Shown here: positions 25,217 to 33,198 of the stretch, in pieces
How positions within the stretch are numbered: position 1 is the first letter of the stretch
Layout of the letters: the number at the start of each line of letters is the position of its first letter
Assembly (NCBI GenBank): GCA_021159015.1
Contig: JAGGSQ010000029.1
Location: 1 to 40,773, forward strand
DNA length: 40,773 bases
Origin: Candidatus Omnitrophota bacterium
GTDB taxonomy: Bacteria > Omnitrophota > Gorgyraeia > Duberdicusellales > Duberdicusellaceae
Reading direction: 5' to 3'
Notes under the pieces: generated by a model
The model's database searches: none
Told to the model about the DNA's origin: nothing
What the model saw: only the letters and a program-made list of their open reading frames with translations
Position numbers and translations under genes: made by a program

Positions 25217-26476
25217 ATGGATAAGCTAATTATATTTGGAGGCAAGCCTTTAAGAGGTGAGGTGAAAGTAAGCGGGGCTAAGAACTCTGCTTTGCCTATT
25301 ATGGCCGCCAGTCTGCTCACAGAAGAGGATTGCCTGATAAAAAACGTCCCTCACCTTTCCGATGTATACACTATGGCAAAAATCCTTACGGCTTTAGGTA
25401 AAGAAGTAAAATTTGAATCTGACCGTCTTTTGATTAGACATCGCCGTTCCCAGAGCTTTGTTGCCCCTTATCGTTTAGTTCGTACCATGCGGGCTTCTTT
25501 TTGTGTATTGGGCCCGCTTTTAGCCAGACGACATAAGGCAAGGGTTTCTCTGCCCGGGGGGTGTGTAATTGGCCTGCGCCCGGTAGACCTTCATCTAAAA
25601 GGTTTAGAAGCATTGGGGGCTGAAGTAAAGATAAGTGGAGGCTATTGTTGGGCTAAAGCAGCAGAACTAAGAGGAAGGGAAATATTTTTGGGAGGAGATT
25701 TTGGCTCCTCCGTCCTAGCTACAGCTAATATTATGATGGCTTCTACTCTGGCGAAAGGGAGAACAGTTATAGACTTTTCTGCCTGCGAGCCGGAGATAGT
25801 GGATTTAGCTAAAGTCTTAAAGAAAATGGGGGCAAAGATAAGAGGAGAAGGTACACCTCGCATAGTGGTAGAAGGTACTAAATCTTTAGGAGGATTTGAG
25901 CATAAGATTATCAGTGATAGAATTGAGGCAGGGACTTTTGCGGTATTTGCGTTAGTTAGCGGGGGGCGCATAAAACTACAGGGTGCAGAACCGGCTCACC
26001 TTCTGGCTGTCTTTGATGCTTTAACAAAGATTGGCGCATCAATAAGAATAAAGGATACAGAAGTTTCGGTTAGCGGACGGAGAGTGAAGCCTCTGAATAT
26101 AACTACTTTCCCTTATCCGGGGTTTCCTACCGATCTACAGGCTCAATTTATGGTACTTTTGTCTTTAGCCAAAGGTATATCTGTAATAACGGAAAAAGTA
26201 TATCCCGATCGTTTTATGCATGTAGCGGAACTAAACCGTATGGGGGCTAAAATTCAAAGATTTGGGCCTTTAGCGGTAATTGAAGGTATAAAAAGATTCA
26301 GCCCGGCGGAGGTTATGGCTTCCGACCTAAGGGCTTCTGCTGCTCTGGTAGCGGCAGGATTAAATGCTGCAGGCAAAACAGTAATACATAGAGTTTATCA
26401 TCTTTACCGCGGATATGAGAATTTGCAGCAGAAACTAGAGAAACTGGGAGCTCAGATAAAACGAGAAGATGAGTAA
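25217..26476 (+). CDS. murA: UDP-N-acetylglucosamine 1-carboxyvinyltransferase (MurA)
   Basis: First committed step of peptidoglycan synthesis. It is 419 residues, full length. KVSGAKNSALPIMAAS is at the N-terminus. The catalytic loop holds cysteine C116 in LPGGCVIGLRPVDLHLKGLE, so the enzyme should be fosfomycin-sensitive in principle (family knowledge). DRIEAGTFA and FPTDLQAQFM are the other conserved segments. The 3' end overlaps trpG by 8 bases, so the tryptophan genes are translated straight on from a cell-wall gene, with no leader between. Confidence 0.96.
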   Translation: MDKLIIFGGKPLRGEVKVSGAKNSALPIMAASLLTEEDCLIKNVPHLSDVYTMAKILTALGKEVKFESDRLLIRHRRSQSFVAPYRLVRTMRASFCVLGPLLARRHKARVSLPGGCVIGLRPVDLHLKGLEALGAEVKISGGYCWAKAAELRGREIFLGGDFGSSVLATANIMMASTLAKGRTVIDFSACEPEIVDLAKVLKKMGAKIRGEGTPRIVVEGTKSLGGFEHKIISDRIEAGTFAVFALVSGGRIKLQGAEPAHLLAVFDALTKIGASIRIKDTEVSVSGRRVKPLNITTFPYPGFPTDLQAQFMVLLSLAKGISVITEKVYPDRFMHVAELNRMGAKIQRFGPLAVIEGIKRFSPAEVMASDLRASAALVAAGLNAAGKTVIHRVYHLYRGYENLQQKLEKLGAQIKREDE

Positions 26477-27038
26477 GATTTTACTCTTAGATAATTACGA
26501 CTCTTTCACTTACAATCTTTATCAATATTTGCAGGAATTGGGCCAGAAAGTCATTGTAAAGAGAAACGACCAAATCGATTGTGAAGAGATTGCCAAACTT
26601 TCTCCCACAGGTATAGTTATTTCTCCTGGTCCGGGACGTCCAGAGAAGGCAGGTATTGTTGTAGTTGTGATAAAGAGTTTCTATGATAAAATACCTATCT
26701 TAGGAGTTTGCCTGGGGCATCAGGCTTTAGCTTATGCTTTTGGTGCAAAAATTGTAAGGGCTAAAAATATTATGCATGGAAAAACCTCTCTTATTTATCA
26801 TAAAAGGACGGCACTTTATCGTAACATTCCTAATCCTTTTGTAGCAACACGTTATCATTCTTTAATTGTAGAAAAAGCTTCTTTGCCTTCTATATGGGAA
26901 ATAGATGCTTATACTCAAGAAGGAGAAATTATGGGCCTGCACTTAAAGGGGCTGCCGGTTTTTGGCATACAGTACCATCCTGAGTCTGTTCTTACTACAG
27001 AAGGTATGAATATATTGCGCAATTTCCTGAAACTATGA
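26469..27038 (+). CDS. trpG: Anthranilate / aminodeoxychorismate synthase glutaminase subunit
   Basis: Releases ammonia from glutamine for anthranilate synthase (TrpE) or aminodeoxychorismate synthase (PabB). The 189-residue class I glutamine amidotransferase begins ILLLDNYDSFTYNLYQYL and has the nucleophile C81 in GVCLGHQALA plus H170 and E172 in QYHPESVLT. It is followed by trpD with an ATGA overlap, so trpG is the better name, but in many bacteria one such protein serves both enzymes. Its synthase partner trpE or pabB is absent from the window. Confidence 0.93.
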   Translation: MSKILLLDNYDSFTYNLYQYLQELGQKVIVKRNDQIDCEEIAKLSPTGIVISPGPGRPEKAGIVVVVIKSFYDKIPILGVCLGHQALAYAFGAKIVRAKNIMHGKTSLIYHKRTALYRNIPNPFVATRYHSLIVEKASLPSIWEIDAYTQEGEIMGLHLKGLPVFGIQYHPESVLTTEGMNILRNFLKL

Positions 27039-28060
27039 TTAAAGAAGCATTAAAAAAAATCCTAAGGGGAGAAGTATTAAGTTCAAATGAAGTAAAAAAG
27101 ATATTTGCCAGTTTTCTGGAAAATAATTTTTCTCCTTCTCTCGCGGCATCTTTCCTTACAGCTCTTGCAGTACGAGGAGAGAGGGCGGAAGAGATAAAGG
27201 TAGCGCGGGACGTTCTTTTAGCTAAGGCAATAAAGTTGAATCTTAGTAAAAAAGTACGGCAGAATCTTATAGATGTTTGTGGCACAGGAGGGAAAGCCTT
27301 CAGCACATTTAATGTTTCTACATTAGTAAGCTTTGTGCTGGCAGCAGGAGGGGTATATGTAGCTAAACATGGCAATCGTTCCTTTTCCTCTTTATGTGGC
27401 AGTGCGGATATTATGGAGGCATGGGGGATTAATATTGAGGCTTCTCCTCTGGCCGTAGAGGCTTCTATTGAGAGGGTGGGTATAGGCTTTATTTATGCCC
27501 CTCTTTATCATCCGGCGATGAGGCATATCGCGGGTTTGAGGAAAGAGCTCGGCATAAGAACCATATTCAATCTGGTCGGCCCTTTAGCTAATCCTGCTTT
27601 GCCTTCTTTTCAGATGGTAGGTGTGTATAGGAAGGATTTTACAGAGAATATAGCAAAAGTGCTGCAAAAAAACGGGCTTAAAAGGTATTATGTGGTCTGG
27701 GGTGAAGGTATAGGAGATGAGGTAAGTATATTTGGCAAGACAAAAGTAACTACTTCTGCTAAAGGAGGCATCAAAACTTTTTATTTGTATCCTTCAGATT
27801 TTGGACTGAAGAAGTCAGGGCTGAAAAACATAAAAACCAAAGATATTAAAGACAGCCTGAAGCTAGCCGAAAAAGTCCTTTCCGCCAGAGCTTCTACTGC
27901 CTTGGATGTCGTACTGGCTAATGCCGCCTTGGCTTTTGTGTTATTAAAAAGAACATCCAGCCTCAAAGAAGGAGTAAGAAAATCTTACGCTTTGATTAAG
28001 AGTGGTAAGGTAAAGGAGAAAATAGAAGAACTGAAAACTTTTCTGCAGAGTTATGCATAA
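27035..28060 (+). CDS. trpD: Anthranilate phosphoribosyltransferase
   Basis: Joins anthranilate and phosphoribosyl pyrophosphate. It is 341 residues. The PRPP loop reads CGTGGKAFSTFNVSTL, where the usual GTGGD has Lys for Asp. KHGNRSFSSLCGSADIMEAWG binds PRPP and anthranilate, and the later FNLVGPLANPA and VWGEGIGDEVS segments are conserved. The ATGA overlap with trpG and 8-base overlap with trpC point to coupled translation. The Asp-to-Lys change at the end of the GTGGD loop is worth confirming; Phe-Ser also replaces the common Lys-Ser, but the overall motif is readable. Confidence 0.93.
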   Translation: MIKEALKKILRGEVLSSNEVKKIFASFLENNFSPSLAASFLTALAVRGERAEEIKVARDVLLAKAIKLNLSKKVRQNLIDVCGTGGKAFSTFNVSTLVSFVLAAGGVYVAKHGNRSFSSLCGSADIMEAWGINIEASPLAVEASIERVGIGFIYAPLYHPAMRHIAGLRKELGIRTIFNLVGPLANPALPSFQMVGVYRKDFTENIAKVLQKNGLKRYYVVWGEGIGDEVSIFGKTKVTTSAKGGIKTFYLYPSDFGLKKSGLKNIKTKDIKDSLKLAEKVLSARASTALDVVLANAALAFVLLKRTSSLKEGVRKSYALIKSGKVKEKIEELKTFLQSYA

Positions 28061-28838
28061 GATATTGTCATTAATAAAAGAAGCAAAGGCCAACGAAATA
28101 AAAATACTTCAAGAGTCACGCCAGGAAATTATGGCTTTAGCGAAAAAAGCGGCTAAGCCAATTTCCTTTTTCAAAAGTCTTCAAAGTAAAGATTCAATAT
28201 CTTTAGTGGCAGAATTGAAACAGGCTTCCCCTTCCCGGGGTATCTTGCGCAAAGACTTCAATCACCTGAGCATTCTCCAGCTCTACGAAAAAGGAGGGGC
28301 AAGCGCTGTATCTGTAGTTACGGAAGAAGAATTTTTCTTAGGTAAGCCGCGTTATTTGAAAGAAGTAAAAGAAAGAACAAAACTGCCTGTCTTAAGAAAA
28401 GATTTTATTCTGGATGAGATACAAATTTATCAATCGCGGGCCTTAGGAGCGGATGCCGTGCTTCTTATTTTGCGTATGCTTGCGCCGGAAAAATTTCAGT
28501 CTCTCTATCGTTTAGCCAGAGATTTAGGAATGGATGTCTTGGTAGAAGTACATACAATGAAAGAGCTTAATCGTGCTATTGCCGCGGGTGTAAACATTAT
28601 TGGTATTAATAACCGTAATCTGGATACATTTACTTTGGATTTAGAAGTAACCGCTAAAATTGCTCCTTTTGTGCCTGATAATGTTTTGGTAATAAGTGAA
28701 AGCGGCATCAACTCTGCTAAAGATATTCTCTGGCTGAAAGGATTAGGAATCGATGCCGTTTTAGTAGGAGAAGCTTTGATGGAGTCGAATGACATAGAGG
28801 CAAAGTTAAAAGAATTTCATGAAGCCAGTAAGAGTTAA
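28053..28838 (+). CDS. trpC: Indole-3-glycerol phosphate synthase
   Basis: Closes the indole ring from carboxyphenylamino-deoxyribulose phosphate. The 261-residue TIM barrel shows the core catalytic segments: VAELKQASPSRGIL (Lys of ELK), VLRKDFILDEIQIYQSRALGADAVLLI, EVHTMKELNRA and GINNRNLDTF, then VISESGINSAKD. The start ATG lies in the last codons of trpD. It is a single-function enzyme here; trpF follows as a separate gene overlapping by 20 bases rather than fused as in E. coli. Confidence 0.96.
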   Translation: MHKILSLIKEAKANEIKILQESRQEIMALAKKAAKPISFFKSLQSKDSISLVAELKQASPSRGILRKDFNHLSILQLYEKGGASAVSVVTEEEFFLGKPRYLKEVKERTKLPVLRKDFILDEIQIYQSRALGADAVLLILRMLAPEKFQSLYRLARDLGMDVLVEVHTMKELNRAIAAGVNIIGINNRNLDTFTLDLEVTAKIAPFVPDNVLVISESGINSAKDILWLKGLGIDAVLVGEALMESNDIEAKLKEFHEASKS

Positions 28839-29442
28839 GATTTGTGGAATTACCAACTTAGAAGATGCTCTCTGGGCCTACCAGTATGGTGCTGATGCCA
28901 TAGGCTTTATCTTTTCACCCCAAAGCGTAAGATTTATTAGTTACTCTCAGGCTAAGAAAATTGCAGAGCAGCTTCCGCCTTTTATTAATAAAGTAGGGGT
29001 TTTTTTAAACCCTAAATTATCCGAAGTGAAAGAAGTTTTGAAAGAGGTGCCTTTAGATACTCTGCAGTTTCATGGGAAAGAGTCTCCTCTATTTTGCCGA
29101 AGATTTGCGGCAAATTTTAAAATTATTAAGGCTTTCTTTCCTAAAAAAATATCTGACTTGCAATTTCTGTCTTATTATAAAGTTGATGCTTATCTTTTAG
29201 ACATACCTCTGGCTGACAAAAAGCGTATACCTCAAGCTACTCTCAGTTATAAAATAGTTTCTCGTGTTTTAAATATTAACGAGCGAATTATAATATCAGG
29301 AGGATTAACGCCGGATAACGTAGGAGATTTTCTTAAAAAATTTAACCCCCTGGCGGTAGATGTAGCAAGGGGGGTGGAAAGTCTGCCAGGGAAAAAAGAT
29401 AGAGGGAAACTGGAAAGATTTATTAAGATAGTTAAAGGATAA
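28819..29442 (+). CDS. trpF: Phosphoribosylanthranilate isomerase
   Basis: Isomerises phosphoribosylanthranilate. The 207-residue barrel begins VKICGITNLEDALWA with the catalytic Cys, then GADAIGFIFSPQSVRFIS, LDTLQFHG, the catalytic Asp in AYLLDIPLADK (usually LLDs), IISGGLTPDNV and the end AVDVARGVESLPGKKD. The ATG at 28819 lies 20 bases inside trpC. One mild oddity: the phosphate loop and the DxxxxGGTG region of classic enzymes is shortened to LLDIPLADKKRIPQ, so the loop after the catalytic Asp differs from the norm. Confidence 0.93.
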   Translation: MKPVRVKICGITNLEDALWAYQYGADAIGFIFSPQSVRFISYSQAKKIAEQLPPFINKVGVFLNPKLSEVKEVLKEVPLDTLQFHGKESPLFCRRFAANFKIIKAFFPKKISDLQFLSYYKVDAYLLDIPLADKKRIPQATLSYKIVSRVLNINERIIISGGLTPDNVGDFLKKFNPLAVDVARGVESLPGKKDRGKLERFIKIVKG

Positions 29443-29445
29443 TTT

Positions 29446-30606
29446 ATGAAAGGGAAAATTTATTTTGGTAATTTTGGAGGAATGTTTGTGCCAGAAACAC
29501 TTCTGCGTCCCTTGCAAGAACTAGAGGAAGCTTTTTTTCGCTGCTGGAATGACAAGAACTTTCGGCAGAAGCTGCGCCAGCTTCTAATAAATTATGCCGG
29601 CCGTCCCACGCCCCTTTATTATGCCCAGAATCTGAGTCGAAAGCTTAATCTCAGAATATACCTTAAAAGAGAAGACTTGCTTCATACCGGAGCTCATAAA
29701 ATAAACAATGCTCTGGCCCAGGCCTTGTTAGCTGTATCTATGAAAAAAAAGAGAGTAATTGCTGAGACGGGAGCCGGGCAGCACGGCGTAGCTACTGCTA
29801 CCGCTTGCGCTCTTTTAGGGCTTAAATGTGTTGTATATATGGGGCGGGTTGATGTTGAGCGGCAGGCAAATAATGTAAAGAGGATGAGGCTTCTGGGGGC
29901 AAAAATAAAAGTAGTAGAAAGCGGTTCGCAGGTATTGAAAGATGCGGTAAATGAGGCGTTGCGGGATTGGGTAGCCAATTTTCACCATACATATTATCTT
30001 TTAGGTTCTACAGTAGGACCTTTTCCTTACCCTTTGATGGTAAGAAATTTCCAGAGTGTTATCGGAGAGGAGGCTAAAAAACAAATTATTAAGTCGGAAA
30101 GTCGCCTTCCTGACATATTGATAGCTTGTGTGGGAGGGGGAAGTAATTCTCTGGGATTATTTCATCCTTTCTTTCGCTACAAATCAGTAAAATTTATCGG
30201 AGTAGAAGCAGCGGGAGAAGGTCTGAACGCGCGGCACGCTGCCTCTCTTTTAAAAGGGAAAACCGGTATATTGCATGGAGCTAAGTCTTATCTTCTCCAG
30301 GACAGGCAAGGGCAAGTGAAAGAAGTTTATTCTTTAGCGCCAGGTTTGGATTATCCCGCTGTAGGACCAGAACATGCCTGGTATAAAAGTATAGGAAGAG
30401 CAGAATATGTAGCCGTAACTGACCAGGAAGCGATAGACGCCGTAGAAATGTTGTCGCGGTTAGAGGGTATTATCCCGGCTTTAGAATCCGCTCATGCCCT
30501 GGCTTATTTAAGAAAGCTAAAATTCAGGAAGAAGCCCTTGATTATATTATGTTTATCAGGCCGGGGAGATAAAGATTTGGACCTCATAGAAAAATTTAAA
30601 CATTAA
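29446..30606 (+). CDS. trpB: Tryptophan synthase beta chain
   Basis: Condenses indole with serine using PLP. The 386-residue protein begins [16 protein letters not shown] and has the PLP lysine K85 in [17 protein letters not shown], the [13 protein letters not shown] substrate loop as [20 protein letters not shown], and the phosphate-binding [12 protein letters not shown]. The long GDKD near the C-terminus is conserved as SGRGDKDLD. It belongs to the TrpB1 type that pairs with TrpA, which follows after a 19-base gap. It is 3 bases from trpF. Confidence 0.97.
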   Translation: MKGKIYFGNFGGMFVPETLLRPLQELEEAFFRCWNDKNFRQKLRQLLINYAGRPTPLYYAQNLSRKLNLRIYLKREDLLHTGAHKINNALAQALLAVSMKKKRVIAETGAGQHGVATATACALLGLKCVVYMGRVDVERQANNVKRMRLLGAKIKVVESGSQVLKDAVNEALRDWVANFHHTYYLLGSTVGPFPYPLMVRNFQSVIGEEAKKQIIKSESRLPDILIACVGGGSNSLGLFHPFFRYKSVKFIGVEAAGEGLNARHAASLLKGKTGILHGAKSYLLQDRQGQVKEVYSLAPGLDYPAVGPEHAWYKSIGRAEYVAVTDQEAIDAVEMLSRLEGIIPALESAHALAYLRKLKFRKKPLIILCLSGRGDKDLDLIEKFKH

Positions 30607-30625
30607 CTTATCAATTCCTGAAAAA

Positions 30626-31411
30626 ATGGGAAAGTTGAGAGATAAATTTAAACAGTTAAGGCAAAAAAATCAGAAAGCTTTTATTCCTTATGTAACTTTT
30701 GGTTTTCCTACGCTTGAGTTGAGCAAAGATATATTGTTTACTTTACAGGCGGCAGGAGCAGACATTATAGAAATAGGGATGCCCTTTTCTGATCCTATTG
30801 CCGACGGCCCTACTATCCAGGCCGCTTCTCGTATCGCTCTTAACCAGGGAGCAAATTTAGAGCTTCTTTTTGATTTTCTGGAAAACTACAAAAAATACTT
30901 TACTATTCCTTTAATAATAATGAGTTATTACAATCCTATCTACGCCTGGGGAATAAAACGTTTTTTTCAGAGAGCTAAAAAAGCAGGGTTAGGAGGAATA
31001 ATTGTTCCTGACCTTCTACCCGAGGAAGGAAAGGAATTTATAGATATGGCCCGCCGTACGGATGTCGATACAGTCTTTTTTATTTCTCCTAATACAGAGG
31101 AGAGAAGATTTAAAATCATTGATAATGCTTCCCGCGGCTTTATTTATTATGTCTCTGTATACGGGGTAACAGGGATGCGCCGTAGTTTTGACAAAGATAT
31201 TCTACTACGAGGAAGTTTTATAAAAAGCCGCATTAAGAATCCTCTCTGTATAGGATTTGGAATATCGAAAAGCTCCCAGGTTAAAAAGTTTAAACAAATA
31301 TTTGATGGAGTAATCGTAGGAAGTGCTCTAATTAATGAAATAAATAAAATTTATCACCATAAAAACTTTAAGGGTAAACTGGCAAGTTTCGTGAGATGCT
31401 TAAACAAATAA
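30626..31411 (+). CDS. trpA: Tryptophan synthase alpha chain
   Basis: Cleaves indole-3-glycerol phosphate to indole, which passes to TrpB. The 261-residue TIM barrel shows the catalytic E49 and D60 in IIEIGMPFSDPIADGPTIQ, then IMSYYNPIYAWG, GGIIVPDLLPEE, the SPNTEERR loop and YYVSVYGVTGMR. GFGISKSSQV is the phosphate-binding end. Its 3' end overlaps the M16 peptidase gene by 16 bases, so the operon runs on past tryptophan synthesis. The gene order G-D-C-F-B-A is canonical apart from missing trpE. Confidence 0.96.
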   Translation: MGKLRDKFKQLRQKNQKAFIPYVTFGFPTLELSKDILFTLQAAGADIIEIGMPFSDPIADGPTIQAASRIALNQGANLELLFDFLENYKKYFTIPLIIMSYYNPIYAWGIKRFFQRAKKAGLGGIIVPDLLPEEGKEFIDMARRTDVDTVFFISPNTEERRFKIIDNASRGFIYYVSVYGVTGMRRSFDKDILLRGSFIKSRIKNPLCIGFGISKSSQVKKFKQIFDGVIVGSALINEINKIYHHKNFKGKLASFVRCLNK

Positions 31412-32673
31412 CTCTTAATAATGGATTGAATATTGTCTGGGCTGATACTCCTCTTAATTATTCTTCCGCCGTAGGGGTATGGATAAAAAAAGGGGCTAGT
31501 GCCGAGAAACTTTCTCTTAAAGGTCTGGCACATTTTTTAGAACATATGTTATTTAAGGGTAGTAAAAACTTTTCTCAGAAGGAGATAAAAAAAGAGATTG
31601 AAGGCAGAGGCGGACAGTTAAATGCTTTTACTTCGCAAGAGATTACTTGTTATTTTGCTTTAACTTCTTTTGCCAATTTATCCGTAGCTGCAGAAGTTCT
31701 TCTGGATATAGTGCTGTATCCTCTTCTCTGTCGTGAAGATATAGAGAGAGAACGAGGTGTGATTTTGGAAGAAATAAAGATGTACAAAGATATGCCTTCT
31801 CAGAGAGTCCTAGCCCTTCTGGATTCCTTACTTTGGAAAGATTCTCCCCTGGGAGAAGAAATTATTGGAAAGGAAGAAAGCGTACGACGTATACAGAAGA
31901 GAGATTTGCAGGAATTTAAGGCAAAAGCCTATATTCCCCTCCATATGGTGATTACTATTATTAGCCACAATTATCCACAAAAAATTATAGAGTTGATTAA
32001 AAAGAAAACATCTCACTTAAGAAATAAGCCTTTCCGTACTACGCCGTATCGTTATTATAACGCTGCCGGAGACATATATAAACAAGAGCTTACGTCATTC
32101 AAACAGACACACTTGAGTATAGGGTTTAACAGTTTTGGTTATCTGGCACGGGAGAAATTCTTCCTTAAATTACTGCATGTAATTCTGGGTGCTAATATGT
32201 CTTCGCGTCTTTTTGAGAGTATTCGCGAGAAGAGAGGGCTCTGTTATGAGGTCTCTACTTCACTAAAACATTATCGTAACAGCGGCGCTTTTATTGTTCA
32301 TATAGGATTAGATATAGCCAATGTGGCAGCAGCCTTTAAGATTGTGCTAAAGGAATTGGCACGCTTAAAAGAAAAAATGGTAGGAATTAGCGAGCTTAAA
32401 AGGGCAAAGGACTATTTTTTGGGCAATTTTGCTATGGCTCAAGAAATACCCCAGGATTTGATGTTTTATCTGGGGGAAAATATATGTTATGGTGCAAAAG
32501 ATTACTCTTTCTCTCAAGTAGAAAAAATTATTAAAGCAGCAGAACGTCAAACTATACGTGATATAGCTCGCTTGCTTTTTAGGCCTGAGAAATTAAAAAC
32601 AGCTTTAGTGGCAAGTGACAATGTCAATTTTCTTTCGAATTTAGTTCAAGAGGGTAAAAGAATTTTATCATAA
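31396..32673 (+). CDS. M16-family zinc metallopeptidase (processing-peptidase/PqqL-like)
   Basis: A 425-residue protein with the inverted zinc motif HFLEH (H46, E49, H50) in GLAHFLEHMLFKGS and the distal glutamate region ERERGVILEEIKMYKD. The second, inactive-like half follows, with the SSRLFESIREKRGLCYEVS segment. The size and motif match the bacterial single-chain M16B peptidases (YmxG/mitochondrial processing peptidase beta-like). No signal peptide is seen, so it should be cytoplasmic; the substrate is unknown. It is translationally coupled to trpA. A 25-base gap with AAAGGAGG follows. Confidence 0.93.
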   Translation: MLKQITLNNGLNIVWADTPLNYSSAVGVWIKKGASAEKLSLKGLAHFLEHMLFKGSKNFSQKEIKKEIEGRGGQLNAFTSQEITCYFALTSFANLSVAAEVLLDIVLYPLLCREDIERERGVILEEIKMYKDMPSQRVLALLDSLLWKDSPLGEEIIGKEESVRRIQKRDLQEFKAKAYIPLHMVITIISHNYPQKIIELIKKKTSHLRNKPFRTTPYRYYNAAGDIYKQELTSFKQTHLSIGFNSFGYLAREKFFLKLLHVILGANMSSRLFESIREKRGLCYEVSTSLKHYRNSGAFIVHIGLDIANVAAAFKIVLKELARLKEKMVGISELKRAKDYFLGNFAMAQEIPQDLMFYLGENICYGAKDYSFSQVEKIIKAAERQTIRDIARLLFRPEKLKTALVASDNVNFLSNLVQEGKRILS

Positions 32674-32698
32674 AACAAATTAATCCAAAGGAGGTCCA

Positions 32699-32842
32699 AT
32701 GGTAGGATATTGTTTAAAATGTAAAGCTAAGAAAGAGATTAAAGATGTGGAGGAGGTGACTATGAAAAATGGCCGCAAAGCTTTACGGGGTAAATGTCCT
32801 GATTGCGGCACAACTATTTTTAAAATACTCAAAAAAAGTTGA
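32699..32842 (+). CDS. Small zinc-ribbon protein (DUF5679-like)
   Basis: A 47-residue protein. It starts MVGYCLKCKAKKEI and ends GKCPDCGTTIFKILKKS, giving four zinc ligands C5, C8, C33 and C36. AAAGGAGG ends 4 bases before the ATG, a very strong ribosome site. The pattern is that of DUF5679-type proteins found widely in bacteria and archaea, function unknown. It is too short for many gene finders. The TTG start of rsfS overlaps its stop by 4 bases, so the two may be coupled. Confidence 0.8.
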   Translation: MVGYCLKCKAKKEIKDVEEVTMKNGRKALRGKCPDCGTTIFKILKKS

Positions 32843-33198
32843 AATTAAAAAATAGTTCTTTAGAAAAAGCAAAAAGAATATTGAGTTTTGCTCTAAAGAA
32901 AAAAGCTTTAGAGCCTCTTATTCTTGATTTGCGTGGTTTTAGTTGGTGGTGGGATTATTTTGTTATAGTCTCCTCATCTTCTTCGCCTCAAACTATTGCC
33001 ATCGTAGAAGAAGTTGTCAAAGAAGCCAAAAAAGTAGGTTACGCGTTGCATCATAAAGAAGAAGATAGTGCTAAAAGTTGGGTACTGGTGGACTTTTATG
33101 ACGTAGTCTTGCATGTTTTTTCTCCGGAAAAAAGAAAGCTCTATAATTTGGAACATTTATGGGAGAAGGCAAAGAAATTAAAGATAGAGAAACTGTAA
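32839..33198 (+). CDS. rsfS: Ribosomal silencing factor RsfS
   Basis: Binds L14 and blocks subunit joining when nutrients are low. The 119-residue protein holds the family core: PLILDLRGFSWWWDYFVIVS, SSSPQTIAIVEEVVKEAK, and HHKEEDSAKSWVLVDFYDVVLHVF, with LYNLEHLW at the end. The start is a TTG overlapping the stop of the zinc-ribbon gene; no other start in frame precedes the conserved region closely. Its ribosome site is weak, so translation probably depends on the upstream gene. argS starts 40 bases before its end. Confidence 0.92.
   Translation: MKLKNSSLEKAKRILSFALKKKALEPLILDLRGFSWWWDYFVIVSSSSSPQTIAIVEEVVKEAKKVGYALHHKEEDSAKSWVLVDFYDVVLHVFSPEKRKLYNLEHLWEKAKKLKIEKL

Noticed and set aside
25642-25971. 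Minus-strand open frame of 109 codons inside murA
   Set aside because: It is a shadow of a conserved gene with all active-site motifs; no ribosome site.
26400-26480. Tryptophan leader peptide or T-box before trpG
   Set aside because: trpG starts inside murA, leaving no room, and no run of Trp codons or T-box sequence is present.
26995-27375. Minus-strand open frame of 126 codons over the trpG-trpD joint
   Set aside because: It runs opposite two well-supported genes and has no similarity I can name.
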